DNA of 64,000 nt from Acidimicrobiales bacterium (lineage in GTDB: Bacteria > Actinomycetota > Acidimicrobiia > Acidimicrobiales > Palsa-688), in NCBI GenBank assembly GCA_035533095.1, contig DATLUM010000071.1:1-64000 (forward strand), given 5' to 3'. Shown one piece after another: positions 52,662-61,275 of this stretch (the stretch's first letter is position 1; every line of letters begins with the position of its first letter). The position numbers and the translations under genes were made by a program. Below the pieces are notes generated by a model that saw only the letters and a list, made by a program, of their open reading frames with translations, ran no database searches and was not told the DNA's origin.

Positions 52662-55091
52662 GTGAGCACCGGGCTGTGGGTCCGCTGGTCGTGGCGAGAC
52701 CTGCGCAAGCGGGTCACGCAGGTAGCTGCCATCGCCGTCATCGTCGCCCTGGGAGCGGGCATCTACGCTGGCCTGGCCAGCACCTCGGCATGGAGACGCC
52801 AGTCGCTCGACCTCACGTTCGCCCGGCTTGCAGCCCACGACCTGGAGGTCACCACCGCGGCTGGTCTGGGGCTGCCGTCCGCCAAGCTCCTCGGGGCGGT
52901 TCAGTCGGCCGGAGGCAATCAGCTCACGGCCGCTGAAGGACGGTTCGTCGTCGATCTGCCCGTCCGAGCGGGCGGGCAGGGTCAGATCCCCGCCGCGGGC
53001 GTCATCGTAGGGGTGGACCTGGCGCGTGGTGTCGAGGTCGACCGGTGGAAGGTGACAGCCGGGCGCTCGCTCGGGTCACAGGACGCGAGCGGGTCGTCCG
53101 TGCTGCTCGACGAGCACTTCGCAGCCCAGCATCACCTCCCCCCCTCGGGAAGCCTCACCATCGGGGGCTTGACGGTCGCCTACGTGGGGACCGTCCTCGA
53201 GCCCGAGTACTTGAACCTCACCTCGATCCTCGGCGCGACTATCCAGGGCGCGGCGACGAGGGCGGTCATCTTCGCTCCGATCACCCTCGTGCAGCGCTTG
53301 GGCGGCGCGCCGGGAGAGATCAACGACGTGGTGGCGCTGACCCGGCACGGCAGCGATCCCCGCCAGGTGGCCAGATCCCTCACCAGCGCCCTCAACGCAA
53401 CGTTGCAGGACGTCGCCACCACCGTGACGGTCCGTCGGGACGCTCCGGCGACCCGGGCCTTGTACGACGAGATCACCAGCGAGCAGAGGATCTTCGACGT
53501 GTTCGCCCTCCTGGTGCTGGGCGGGGCGGGCTTCGCCGCCTTCAACCTGACTCGCCGGGTGGTGGAGTCTCAGAGGCGGGACATCGGTATCGCGATGTCC
53601 CTGGGGGTCCCGACGCGCCAGATCACGATCCGCCCCCTGGCACTGGCTGCGGAGGTGGCGATCGCGGGCACGGTCCTCGGTGTCGTCGCCGGTTGGTTGA
53701 TAGGCGCGTGGGTGCTGGCGATCATCAAGACGCGCTTCCCCCTGCCGTTCTGGCAGACGCCTTGGCAAGGCCACCTGTTCGTCGTGGCCGCGGCACTCGG
53801 GCTCGCCATCCCACTGGCGGGCAGCTTCTACCCGGTCTGGCGGGCGGTCCGGGTCACACCAACCTATGCACTGCTGCCTCCGCATCTTCGGGGCGGACGG
53901 CACCGACTTGCTGCGCTGCTTCGCCGGCTGCGGCTACCGGGCACGACTCTGGCCCAGGCGCCGTTGCGTCGTATCACCGTCGCTCCCACTCGATCGGTCA
54001 TGACGGTGCTCGCCGTAGGCGTGATCCTCGCGCCGCTCCTGGCCGCCCTCGGTGCAACCGACTCGACCCGCGCCACCCTCGATGCCGGAACCAGGACGCT
54101 TTCGGGGGTGCGCGGCGACCGACTGCTCGTCGACCTGGCTGGCTACCAGCCGGCGCACTCGGTCACGGTTACGTCCATCACCGGCTCTCCCCTAGTCCGA
54201 CAGAGCGCACTCGGGTTCAACACCGGGGGATACCTCTTGCGAGGCAACACCACCGTCGAGGTGTCGATCAGCATGGTGGACCTGTCGGACCCTCTGGCCG
54301 TCCCGAGTGATGTAGCCGCCCGACGACTCGCGCCGGGTGGGATCGTCATCTCGGCCAAGGCGGCCTCGGATCTTGGTGTCGGCACCGGCCGCACCGTCGA
54401 GCTGCGCCATCCGCTGCGTCAGGGCACCGGCTACCGCTTCGTCGACACCGCGGTGCCGGTGCGCGCCGTCATCTCCAGTCCGTATCGCTTCATCGCATAC
54501 ATGGACTTGAAGGACGAGAAGATGATGGGGCTGCAGGACATAGTCAACGTCGCCACCCTCGTGCCGCGGCCCGGTGTCTCAATGGACGAGTTGCAGCGGT
54601 TCACCTCGTCGCTTCCCGGGGTCGCGTCCGCCCTCGCCGCGAGTTCCCTGTTGGGGACCATGCGCGACACCCTTTCTATCGTCACCGAACTGTTCGTGAT
54701 CCTGCAGATCGTCATCGGCGTATTGGCCTTCCTGGTCGCGTACAACAGCAGCAAGGTCGGAAGCGACGAACGGGCCCGTGAGCACGCCACCATGATGGCC
54801 TTCGGTATCGGCGTACCCCGTGTGGTGTTCGTCGGGGTCATCGAGAGCTTGCTCCTCGGACTGGCCGGCACAGCGGTCGGGCTGGGCCTGGGTCTCGCCG
54901 TCCTGCAATGGATCCTCGACCTCGTCTTCCCCGCGGCCGTGCCCCAACTCGCTGTCCTGCGGTCGGTCACCACCTCCTCCTTCGTCGTGACCGCCCTGAT
55001 AGGAGTGGCTGCGACGTCGACCGCGCCTACCCTGGTGGCCCGCAGGCTCCGCCGGATGAACCTGCCCGGCACACTGCGCTACGTCGAGTGA
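52662..55091 (+). CDS. FtsX-like ABC permease, double domain
   Basis: An 809-residue permease with two FtsX/MacB repeats. The first helix is VAAIAVIVALGAGIYAGLA, followed by an extracellular domain (residues 45-280), three helices, then a second first helix (VMTVLAVGVILAPLLAALGA), another outer domain and a last set of three helices ending near LLGLAGTAVGLGLGLAVLQW. This 4+4 helix plan suits a MacB-type mechanotransmission exporter working with the upstream ATPase. GTG 52662 directly after the ATPase stop is chosen over an upstream in-frame start. Confidence 0.9.
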   Translation: MSTGLWVRWSWRDLRKRVTQVAAIAVIVALGAGIYAGLASTSAWRRQSLDLTFARLAAHDLEVTTAAGLGLPSAKLLGAVQSAGGNQLTAAEGRFVVDLPVRAGGQGQIPAAGVIVGVDLARGVEVDRWKVTAGRSLGSQDASGSSVLLDEHFAAQHHLPPSGSLTIGGLTVAYVGTVLEPEYLNLTSILGATIQGAATRAVIFAPITLVQRLGGAPGEINDVVALTRHGSDPRQVARSLTSALNATLQDVATTVTVRRDAPATRALYDEITSEQRIFDVFALLVLGGAGFAAFNLTRRVVESQRRDIGIAMSLGVPTRQITIRPLALAAEVAIAGTVLGVVAGWLIGAWVLAIIKTRFPLPFWQTPWQGHLFVVAAALGLAIPLAGSFYPVWRAVRVTPTYALLPPHLRGGRHRLAALLRRLRLPGTTLAQAPLRRITVAPTRSVMTVLAVGVILAPLLAALGATDSTRATLDAGTRTLSGVRGDRLLVDLAGYQPAHSVTVTSITGSPLVRQSALGFNTGGYLLRGNTTVEVSISMVDLSDPLAVPSDVAARRLAPGGIVISAKAASDLGVGTGRTVELRHPLRQGTGYRFVDTAVPVRAVISSPYRFIAYMDLKDEKMMGLQDIVNVATLVPRPGVSMDELQRFTSSLPGVASALAASSLLGTMRDTLSIVTELFVILQIVIGVLAFLVAYNSSKVGSDERAREHATMMAFGIGVPRVVFVGVIESLLLGLAGTAVGLGLGLAVLQWILDLVFPAAVPQLAVLRSVTTSSFVVTALIGVAATSTAPTLVARRLRRMNLPGTLRYVE

Positions 55092-55189
55092 GCCGATCCG
55101 CCCGGCCGACGTGCCCTCTGCCTCTCCGAGCTGGCCTCGTCAACCGCTCTCAACGTGGCTACCGCGACACCGCGACCTGCGGTTTCCGG

Positions 55190-55262
55190 TGGAGCTGACG
55201 GGAATCGAACCCGTGGCCTACGCCATGCCATGGCGCCGCTCTACCAACTGAGCTACAGCCCC
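55190..55262 (-). tRNA. tRNA-Ala (anticodon GGC)
   Basis: A 73-base cloverleaf on the minus strand. The acceptor stem GGGGCTG pairs with CAGCTCC (one G-U pair), the anticodon loop ATGGCAT gives GGC, the T-arm ACGGGTTCGATTCCCGT is intact, and the discriminator is A. CCA is not encoded. A PD-(D/E)XK nuclease-like gene begins 60 bases beyond its 5' end, divergently. Confidence 0.97.
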
Positions 55263-55310
55263 GTGGGGACTGTCACTCTAGCATCACGGGTCATTGTCTC
55301 AGCCCGTCCG

Positions 55311-55316
55311 TAGGGT
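55311..55316 (+). promoter_or_regulatory. Leaderless -10 (PD-(D/E)XK gene)
   Basis: TAGGGT ends exactly 6 bases before ATG 55323; no Shine-Dalgarno site. Confidence 0.5.
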
Positions 55317-55322
55317 ACGCGC

Positions 55323-55787
55323 ATGCACGAAATGCCGTCTGAGGTGGGGGCGAGAGCAGAACTCGAAGTGACGCACGCGCTCCTTCGGGCGGGCTGGCAG
55401 GTATACCTCCCGGTCTTCTGCGCCCATTCGCGCGTTGACCTGGTAGCCCTGCGTCCTGACGAAACCATGAGGGTGCAATGTAAGACCGCACGTCTCCTCG
55501 GCAGCACCCTCTTCTTCCGCACCTGCAGTAACACCAAGAACATTCCCCGCAGCTATCACGGTGAGGTGGATGCATTCGGCGTTTACTCCCCCGATCTCGA
55601 ATCTGCGTACCTGGTCCCACTGGAGGGTCTCGCCCACAGCGGCTGCTCCCTCCGGCTAGGCCCGCCAGCAAACAACCAGGCCAAGGGGATCCGGTTCGCG
55701 GCCGAGTACCTGCTCCCGAACGCCGTGAAAGTTGCCGCCGGCGGCGGGCCACGTAACCCACGGGAGCCGACAAGCGCTCACAAGTAG
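55323..55787 (+). CDS. PD-(D/E)XK nuclease-like protein (group I intron-associated endonuclease family)
   Basis: A 154-residue protein resembling the PF11645 family of small PD-(D/E)XK endonucleases. The predicted active site is Glu13 or Glu15 (GARAELEVTHALL), Asp39 (SRVDLVAL) and Gln52-x-Lys54 (RVQCKTAR). The C-terminal 50 residues are less defined. Such genes occur alone near tRNA genes in several actinobacteria, and this one lies between tRNA-Ala and leuS. Codon usage includes more A/T-ending codons than its neighbours, hinting at later arrival. No intron, recognition site or methylase is visible. ATG 55332 is an alternative start. Confidence 0.75.
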   Translation: MHEMPSEVGARAELEVTHALLRAGWQVYLPVFCAHSRVDLVALRPDETMRVQCKTARLLGSTLFFRTCSNTKNIPRSYHGEVDAFGVYSPDLESAYLVPLEGLAHSGCSLRLGPPANNQAKGIRFAAEYLLPNAVKVAAGGGPRNPREPTSAHK

Positions 55788-55790
55788 CCT
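55785..55790 (+). promoter_or_regulatory. Putative leaderless -10 (leuS)
   Basis: TAGCCT ends 7 bases before ATG 55798 and overlaps the stop codon of the preceding gene. The short spacing leaves no room for a T-box leader. Confidence 0.5.
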
Positions 55791-55797
55791 GGGGCCT

Positions 55798-58272
55798 ATG
55801 GCAGAGCAGTACGACCCCCAGGCCATCGAGGCCAAATGGCAGCGCCGCTGGGAGGAGCAGGGCGCGTACCAGGTCGACAACGACGACCCCCGCCCGTCCC
55901 AGTACGTCCTCTGCATGTACCCCTACCCGAGCGGGCCCGCCCACCAGGGGCACGTGCGCAACTACACATTCGGCGATCTCCTGGTCCGGCAGCGCACCAT
56001 GCAGGGCAAGGCGGTCCTGAGCCCCCTCGGATTCGACAGCTTCGGCCTGCCCGCCGAGAACGCGGCGCTCAAGACCGGCGTCCACCCGCGCACGTTCACC
56101 GACGCCCGCATCGAGGAGCTCAAGTCGAGCCTCAAGCGTCTCGGCGCCTCCTACGACTGGCGGCGCGAGATCCGCTCGCACGACCCGCTGTACATGCGGT
56201 GGAACCAGGTCATATTCCAGAGGTTCCTCGACTCCGGCCTCGCATACCGCAAGAACGCCCCGGTCAACTGGTGCCCCGGCTGCCAGACCGTCCTGGCCAA
56301 CGAGCAGGTCCTCCCCGACGGCACCTGCGAACGCAGTGGCGACCCGGTGGAGAAGCGGGATCTGGAGCAATGGTTCTTCCGCATCACCCGTTACGCCGAC
56401 GACCTGCTCGACGCTCTCGATGGTCTCGACTGGCCCGAGCGGGTCAAGACCATGCAGCGCAACTGGATCGGGCGCTCCGAAGGAGCCGAGTTCGACCTGC
56501 CGGTGGACGGCCGCGACGACCTGGACCCGATAAGGGTCTTCACGACGCGACCGGACACCTCGTTTGGCATGACCTTCGTGGTCCTGGCGCCGGAGCACCC
56601 ACTGGTCGCCCGGATCGTCGCTCCCGAGGGGAGAGCCGAGGTCGACGCGTTCGTCGAGCGCGTCCGCAACGAGTCAGACATCGAGCGCCAGTCGAGCGAG
56701 GGATCACTCGAGAAGCGCGGCGTCTTCACCGGCGCGCACGCCATCAACCCGTTCAACCAGCGCCGTGTGCCCATCTACCTCGCGGACTACGTCCTGATGA
56801 CCTACGGCACCGGCGCCATCATGGCGGTGCCGGCGGAGGACCAGCGCGACTGGGATTTCGCAACGGCGTACGGGATCGACATCATCCGCACCGTGCAACC
56901 GCCGGCGGGCTGGGACGGCGAGGCCTACACGGGCGAGGGACCGCGCATCAACAGCGAATGGCTCAACGGGATCGTCGATACGTCCGAGGCGAAGTCCAAA
57001 GCAATCGAATGGCTGGAGTCGCAGGGCGCCGGCGAGAGGATGGTCAACTACCGCCTGCGCGATTGGCTGCTGTCGCGCCAGCGCTACTGGGGCTGCCCGA
57101 TACCGGTGATCCACTGCCCCAACGACGGGATCGTCAAGGTGCCCGAAGACGAACTGCCGGTGCTGCTCCCCGACGACGTCGAGTTCCGGCCCACCGGCGA
57201 GTCACCGCTTCGCTACCACGAAGGCTTCCTGCGCACGACCTGCCCGAAGTGCGGGGGTCCGGCAGAGCGCGAGACCGACACCATGGACACGTTCGTCGAC
57301 TCGTCGTGGTACTTCCTGCGCTTCTGCAACCCATGGGACGAGACGCAGCCCATCGACTCCGCGGCGGCGGAGCGCTGGATGCCGGTCGACCAGTACATCG
57401 GCGGCATCGAGCACGCGATCCTCCACCTGCTCTACGCCCGCTTCTACACACGGGCGCTCGCGGACGTCGGTCTCGCGCCGAAAGGCCTTCGCGAGCCGTT
57501 CGACCGCCTGTTCACGCAGGGCATGATCACGATGGACGGCTCGAAGATGTCGAAGTCCAAGGGCAACCTCGTCGCGCCCGAGCGCTACTTCGAGAGCGTG
57601 GGTGCCGACTCGCTGCGTCTCTTCCACCTGTTCGTCGGCCCGCCCGGGGACGACTTCGACTGGGGTGAGCAGACCGACCAGATGATCGAGGGTTGCCACC
57701 GGTTCCTGGGCCGGTTGTGGCGCATCGCACTCGGCTCGCTCGACTCCGCGAACATCGTCGACCGCGAGCCGGCGGAAGCCGACGTCAGTCTGGAAAAAGA
57801 GACGCACCGGTTGATCGACAGGGTCAGCTCCGACTACGAGCGCTGGTCCTACAACACAGCGGTCGCCGCGGCGATGGAGTTCCTCAACGCCGTCTACAGG
57901 GCGGTGCAGAGCAGCGAAGGTGTAGCCCGATCGACGCTGGACTTCGCTGTCGATTCGTTGCTCCTGCTGCTGGCGCCGATGGCCCCCCACATAACCGCCG
58001 AGCTGTGGGAACGCCGGCGGGGCCCAGGCGGATCGGTCCACGGCCAACCGTGGCCCGTTGCCGACCTCGCGCTCGTGGCGGTCGACACCGTGACGATGAT
58101 CGTGCAGATCAACGGCAAGCTCGCCGACCGCATCGATGTCGACGCCTCCATCAGCGAACAGGACGCGGTCGCGACGGCGCTCGCCTCCTCCCGTGTCGTC
58201 GACCGCCTGGCCGGCAAGAACCCGCGCAAGGTGATCGCACGGCCCCCACGGCTGGTGAACCTGGTCGTCTAA
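55798..58272 (+). CDS. leuS: Leucyl-tRNA synthetase
   Basis: LeuRS (824 aa) charges tRNA-Leu. The class I HIGH motif appears as HQGH (49-52) in YPSGPAHQGHVRNY and the KMSKS motif is at 583-587. The CP1 editing domain (about residues 225-420) holds FTTRPDTSFGMTFVVLAPEH and LMTYGTGAIMAVPAEDQRDW. CPKCGGP forms a zinc-binding-like knuckle. ATG 55798 is supported by the family N-terminus and by the hexamer 7 bases upstream. Confidence 0.98.
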   Translation: MAEQYDPQAIEAKWQRRWEEQGAYQVDNDDPRPSQYVLCMYPYPSGPAHQGHVRNYTFGDLLVRQRTMQGKAVLSPLGFDSFGLPAENAALKTGVHPRTFTDARIEELKSSLKRLGASYDWRREIRSHDPLYMRWNQVIFQRFLDSGLAYRKNAPVNWCPGCQTVLANEQVLPDGTCERSGDPVEKRDLEQWFFRITRYADDLLDALDGLDWPERVKTMQRNWIGRSEGAEFDLPVDGRDDLDPIRVFTTRPDTSFGMTFVVLAPEHPLVARIVAPEGRAEVDAFVERVRNESDIERQSSEGSLEKRGVFTGAHAINPFNQRRVPIYLADYVLMTYGTGAIMAVPAEDQRDWDFATAYGIDIIRTVQPPAGWDGEAYTGEGPRINSEWLNGIVDTSEAKSKAIEWLESQGAGERMVNYRLRDWLLSRQRYWGCPIPVIHCPNDGIVKVPEDELPVLLPDDVEFRPTGESPLRYHEGFLRTTCPKCGGPAERETDTMDTFVDSSWYFLRFCNPWDETQPIDSAAAERWMPVDQYIGGIEHAILHLLYARFYTRALADVGLAPKGLREPFDRLFTQGMITMDGSKMSKSKGNLVAPERYFESVGADSLRLFHLFVGPPGDDFDWGEQTDQMIEGCHRFLGRLWRIALGSLDSANIVDREPAEADVSLEKETHRLIDRVSSDYERWSYNTAVAAAMEFLNAVYRAVQSSEGVARSTLDFAVDSLLLLLAPMAPHITAELWERRRGPGGSVHGQPWPVADLALVAVDTVTMIVQINGKLADRIDVDASISEQDAVATALASSRVVDRLAGKNPRKVIARPPRLVNLVV

Positions 58273-58330
58273 GCGGCGCCCGTCCGGCGCGACGAACGAT
58301 CGAGCTACGGGACCACGAGCCAACCGCAGT

Positions 58331-58336
58331 TAGGAT
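58331..58336 (+). promoter_or_regulatory. Leaderless -10 driving a micro-ORF
   Basis: TAGGAT ends exactly 6 bases before GTG 58343, the start of a 9-codon ORF, not before the main gene at 58369. Confidence 0.5.
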
Positions 58337-58342
58337 CGGAGT

Positions 58343-58372
58343 GTGACGAACACGGGAGGCGGCTGGGCGTGA
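58343..58372 (+). CDS. 9-codon leaderless micro-ORF (MTNTGGGWA)
   Basis: GTG at 58343 sits 6 bases after TAGGAT, the leaderless geometry. It encodes MTNTGGGWA and its TGA overlaps the GTG start of the next gene as GTGA. A GGGAGG (58354-58359) inside it serves as Shine-Dalgarno for that gene. A ribosome starting at the mRNA 5' end would translate the micro-ORF first and release at the main start. Confidence 0.45.
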   Translation: MTNTGGGWA

Positions 58373-59121
58373 ACGGCGGCGGGCTCTTCGTCGCGGTCTT
58401 CCTCGCGTGCGCGGTCGAAGCGGTGGAGGCGACGACCATCGTCCTGGCTGCGGGCACGGCCCGGGACTGGCGTTCGGCGACCGCCGGAACGGCGAGCGCG
58501 TTGGCGGTCCTCGGCGGTCTGATCGCCGTGCTCGGACCGGCGCTTTCGCACGTACCGCTACGAGGCCTGCGCCTGGTGGTCGGTGGTCTCCTGCTCGTCT
58601 TCGGTCTGCAATGGCTCCGCAAGGCGATTCTGCGCGCGAGCGGCCATAAAGCCATGCACGACGAGAGCCTGATCTTCGAGAGGGAGCTGGCCGCTGCCCG
58701 CGCCGCAGCCACCGACCGCAGGTTCGCGGTACCCGACTGGTACGCGTTCACCCTCTCGTTCAAGGGCGTCCTCCTGGAAGGGCTCGAGGTCGTGTTCATC
58801 GCGCTCACATTCGGCAGCAACCAGCACGACATCCCGCTCGCCGCCCTTGCCGCATCGGCGGCCGTCGTCGTGGTCGCCGGCGCCGGCGTGGCCGTTCGGG
58901 CACCGCTTTCGCGGGTGCCCGAGAACACCATGAAGTTCGTGGTCGGGGTCATGCTCACCGCGTTCGGCACATTCTGGGGGGCGGAAGGGGCCGGCGCCCG
59001 TTGGCCGGGTTCGGACGCCGCGCTGCTCGCCCTTGTGCCCTGCGTTGCAGCCTTCGGTTTGGTCCTCACACGGGTCTTGAGCAGCTCGGAACGTGAGCTT
59101 TCGGGTTCGGTGACCAGTTGA
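58369..59121 (+). CDS. COG4280-like polytopic membrane protein
   Basis: A 250-residue membrane protein with about six helices in two halves. Each half starts with an acidic motif: EAVEATTIVLA (helix 1) and KGVLLEGLEVVFIAL (helix 4). Twin Glu motifs like these occur in GDT1/UPF0016 cation transporters and related families, so a cation-exchange role is possible but inferred. A cytoplasmic charged loop (residues 85-125) separates the halves. GGGAGG lies 9 bases upstream of the GTG. It is coupled to the next gene by TTGA. Confidence 0.75.
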   Translation: MNGGGLFVAVFLACAVEAVEATTIVLAAGTARDWRSATAGTASALAVLGGLIAVLGPALSHVPLRGLRLVVGGLLLVFGLQWLRKAILRASGHKAMHDESLIFERELAAARAAATDRRFAVPDWYAFTLSFKGVLLEGLEVVFIALTFGSNQHDIPLAALAASAAVVVVAGAGVAVRAPLSRVPENTMKFVVGVMLTAFGTFWGAEGAGARWPGSDAALLALVPCVAAFGLVLTRVLSSSERELSGSVTS

Positions 59122-59333
59122 TCGCGGCAGTCGTCTCCCGGTTGAGGGCGTTTGTGGCGTTCTGGTACGACTTCGTCGTCGGCGACGACTGGCGGGTCGC
59201 GCTCGGTGTGGCCGCCGGGCTCGCGGTGACCTATCTCGCCAGCCGGGGCCCGGTGAACGCCTGGTGGATCATGCCGGTGTTGGTGGTGGTGCTCCTGGGT
59301 TGGAGCCTTCGTCGGGCTGTCCGCCGACCCTGA
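59118..59333 (+). CDS. Small two-helix membrane protein
   Basis: A 71-residue protein starting at TTG 59118, which overlaps the stop of the preceding gene (TTGA). Two hydrophobic segments (WRVALGVAAGLAVTYLA and WWIMPVLVVVLLGWSL) flank a short outer loop. The tail is basic (RRAVRRP). It is probably a partner of the upstream membrane protein; no family is recognised. Confidence 0.7.
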   Translation: MIAAVVSRLRAFVAFWYDFVVGDDWRVALGVAAGLAVTYLASRGPVNAWWIMPVLVVVLLGWSLRRAVRRP

Positions 59334-59353
59334 CCCGACAACGGATTCTTGCC

Positions 59354-59359
59354 TAAGCT
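59354..59359 (+). promoter_or_regulatory. Putative leaderless -10 (LLM oxidoreductase)
   Basis: TAAGCT ends 7 bases before ATG 59367. CTGACC, a weak -35 match, lies 18 bases further upstream. Confidence 0.45.
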
Positions 59360-59366
59360 CCGCCAG

Positions 59367-60395
59367 ATGAAAATCGACGGGGGGATCCGCTCGGCTCTCG
59401 ACCACGCAGCCAGCGACGCCAAGAAGGCCGAGGACGCCGGGTACGACGCGGTGTGGGCGGCGGAGACGTCACGGGATCCGTTCCTCCCGCTGCTGCTGGC
59501 CGCCGAGCACACCGAGCACATCGGGGTGGGAACGGCGATCACCGTCGCGTTCGCCCGCAGCCCGATGACGCTCGCCAGCACCGCGTGGGACCTGAACGGC
59601 TTCTCGAAGGGCCGCCTCAACCTCGGCCTCGGGTCGCAGATCAAGGCGCACATCGAGAAGCGCTTCTCGATGCCGTGGTCCCATCCCGCGCCGCGGATGC
59701 GCGAGTTCATCAGCGCGATGCGAGCTATCTGGGACTGCTGGCAGAATGGCACCAAGCTCGACTTCCGGGGCGACTTCTACACGCACACGCTGATGACACC
59801 GTTCTTCAACCCGGGGCCGAGCGAGTACGGAGCCCCGAAGGTGTTCCTTGCGGCCGTGGGCGAGGGGATGACGAAGGTCGCCGGCGAGGTGGCCGACGGC
59901 ATGCTGGTGCACGGGTTCACCACGGAGCGGTACCTCAGGGAGAGGACCGTCCCTGCGGTGATGGAAGGGCTGCGCGTCTCAGGGCGGTCGAGGTCCGATT
60001 TCCAGCTGTCCTACCCCGCGTTCGTGGTCAGCGGCGATACCGACGAGCAGATGGAAGCGGCCGCCACGGGCACCCGCCGGCAGATCGCCTTCTACGGCTC
60101 CACACCCGCCTACCGCCCCGTCCTCGAGCTTCACGGCTGGGGTGACCTGCAACCCGAGCTCAACACGCTTTCCAAGCGCGGCGAGTGGGAGCAGATGGGC
60201 AGGCTGATCGACGACGAGGTCCTCAACGCGTTCGCCGTCGTGGGCACGCCGGGCGAGGTGCCAGGACTGCTGCAGAAACGTTTCGGCGATGTCGTCGACC
60301 GGCTGAACTTCTACACGCCCTACGAGGGCGCGGCCGTCTCCACGCTCCCCAAGGTCATGGCCGCGCTGAAGGACCCGTCGCAGAGAGACCAGTAG
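59367..60395 (+). CDS. Luciferase-like (LLM) F420-dependent oxidoreductase
   Basis: A 342-residue bacterial luciferase-like TIM barrel, closest to the TIGR03617 group of F420-dependent oxidoreductases. Family stretches include AEDAGYDAVWAAETSRDPFLP, HIGVGTAITVAFARSPMTLA and FSKGRLNLGLGSQIKAHIEK (given here as shorter recognisable pieces of the fold). The F420 link is by family only; no F420 biosynthesis gene is in the window. ATG 59367 is preferred to TTG 59349 because of the -10 spacing. Confidence 0.88.
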   Translation: MKIDGGIRSALDHAASDAKKAEDAGYDAVWAAETSRDPFLPLLLAAEHTEHIGVGTAITVAFARSPMTLASTAWDLNGFSKGRLNLGLGSQIKAHIEKRFSMPWSHPAPRMREFISAMRAIWDCWQNGTKLDFRGDFYTHTLMTPFFNPGPSEYGAPKVFLAAVGEGMTKVAGEVADGMLVHGFTTERYLRERTVPAVMEGLRVSGRSRSDFQLSYPAFVVSGDTDEQMEAAATGTRRQIAFYGSTPAYRPVLELHGWGDLQPELNTLSKRGEWEQMGRLIDDEVLNAFAVVGTPGEVPGLLQKRFGDVVDRLNFYTPYEGAAVSTLPKVMAALKDPSQRDQ

Positions 60396-61262
60396 TCACT
60401 GCTGCCCGCGCAGAAAACGCTCCAGTTCCGCGGCCAGCTCGTCCCCTGTCGGGAGGTCGCCGAAGTTGGTAGCGGACGCTCCCTGCTCTTCGTCGTACTG
60501 CGCCTCCAGCTGCCTGACAAGCGCGGAGTGCTCCTCGCTCCCCGCCAGGAGCTGGTCGATCTGCTGGTGCGTCGCGGCTGCGGCCGACTGCAACGTCGAC
60601 ACGTCCACCTCTATCCCCGCCAGCTGAGCGAGCCCTCCGAGCAGGGCAGCAGAAGCACCCGGGTAGGGCATCGCCGCCGCGTAGTGGGGCACCCGCGCCC
60701 ACAGGCCGACGGCGGGAATTCCCGACTCCCCGAACGCCATCTCCAGCGCCCCCTGCACCCCGGAAGGGACGTCGATGCCGGCGGGCAGGAATCCGACCTG
60801 GGCCGCCAGCTCCCCGTCGGTCGAGGTGCCGACGAGGCGGATCGGCCGGGTGTGGGGGACGGGCGCCGGGAATGCCCCCAAGCCGAGGGCCAGCTCGACA
60901 TGCAGGCGCGACGCCAGAGCGACAGTCTCGGCGATGAAGGCGTGCCAGCGCATGTCAGGTTCCGGCCCGGTGAGGATCAGGACGCTCCGTCCGGTTCGGT
61001 TGGTGGCCGCTTCGAGGCGGATCTCGGGCCAGCGCATCTCGGTGTCGACACCGTTGACGATGCGCAGCGTCGGCCGCCGAGCCCGGAAGTCGACCAGCTC
61101 GTCGGAGTCGAAGGTGGCGATCAGCTGGTGGGGCATCGACGCCAGCAGGTGGGCGACCGCGGTGGCCGAACCGACGCCGGCATCGATCCAACCTTCCATG
61201 CCGACCACGAGCACCGGCCTTTCGAGTTCGGGCCAGGCGTGGATCGTCGCGAGCTCGCTCAC
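60396..61262 (-). CDS. PAC2 (proteasome assembly chaperone 2) family protein
   Basis: A 288-residue PAC2-family protein. Conserved pieces are RPVLVVGMEGWIDAGVGSA at the start, VLILTGPEPDMRWHAF, and VGLWARVPHYAAAMPYPGAS near the centre. Actinobacterial members are widespread, and some genomes also have proteasomes, but a chaperone role in bacteria is unproven. The C-terminal 60 residues form a helical, acidic tail. AAGGA precedes the GTG by 7 bases. It lies 13 bases after the APH-like gene, suggesting co-transcription. Confidence 0.87.
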   Translation of the reverse strand: MSELATIHAWPELERPVLVVGMEGWIDAGVGSATAVAHLLASMPHQLIATFDSDELVDFRARRPTLRIVNGVDTEMRWPEIRLEAATNRTGRSVLILTGPEPDMRWHAFIAETVALASRLHVELALGLGAFPAPVPHTRPIRLVGTSTDGELAAQVGFLPAGIDVPSGVQGALEMAFGESGIPAVGLWARVPHYAAAMPYPGASAALLGGLAQLAGIEVDVSTLQSAAAATHQQIDQLLAGSEEHSALVRQLEAQYDEEQGASATNFGDLPTGDELAAELERFLRGQQ

Positions 61263-61275
61263 AGCACCATCCTTG

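Noticed and set aside
55788-55797. T-box riboswitch before leuS
   Set aside because: Only 10 bases separate the previous stop from leuS, and the likely -10 lies 7 bases before the ATG. There is no room for a leader.
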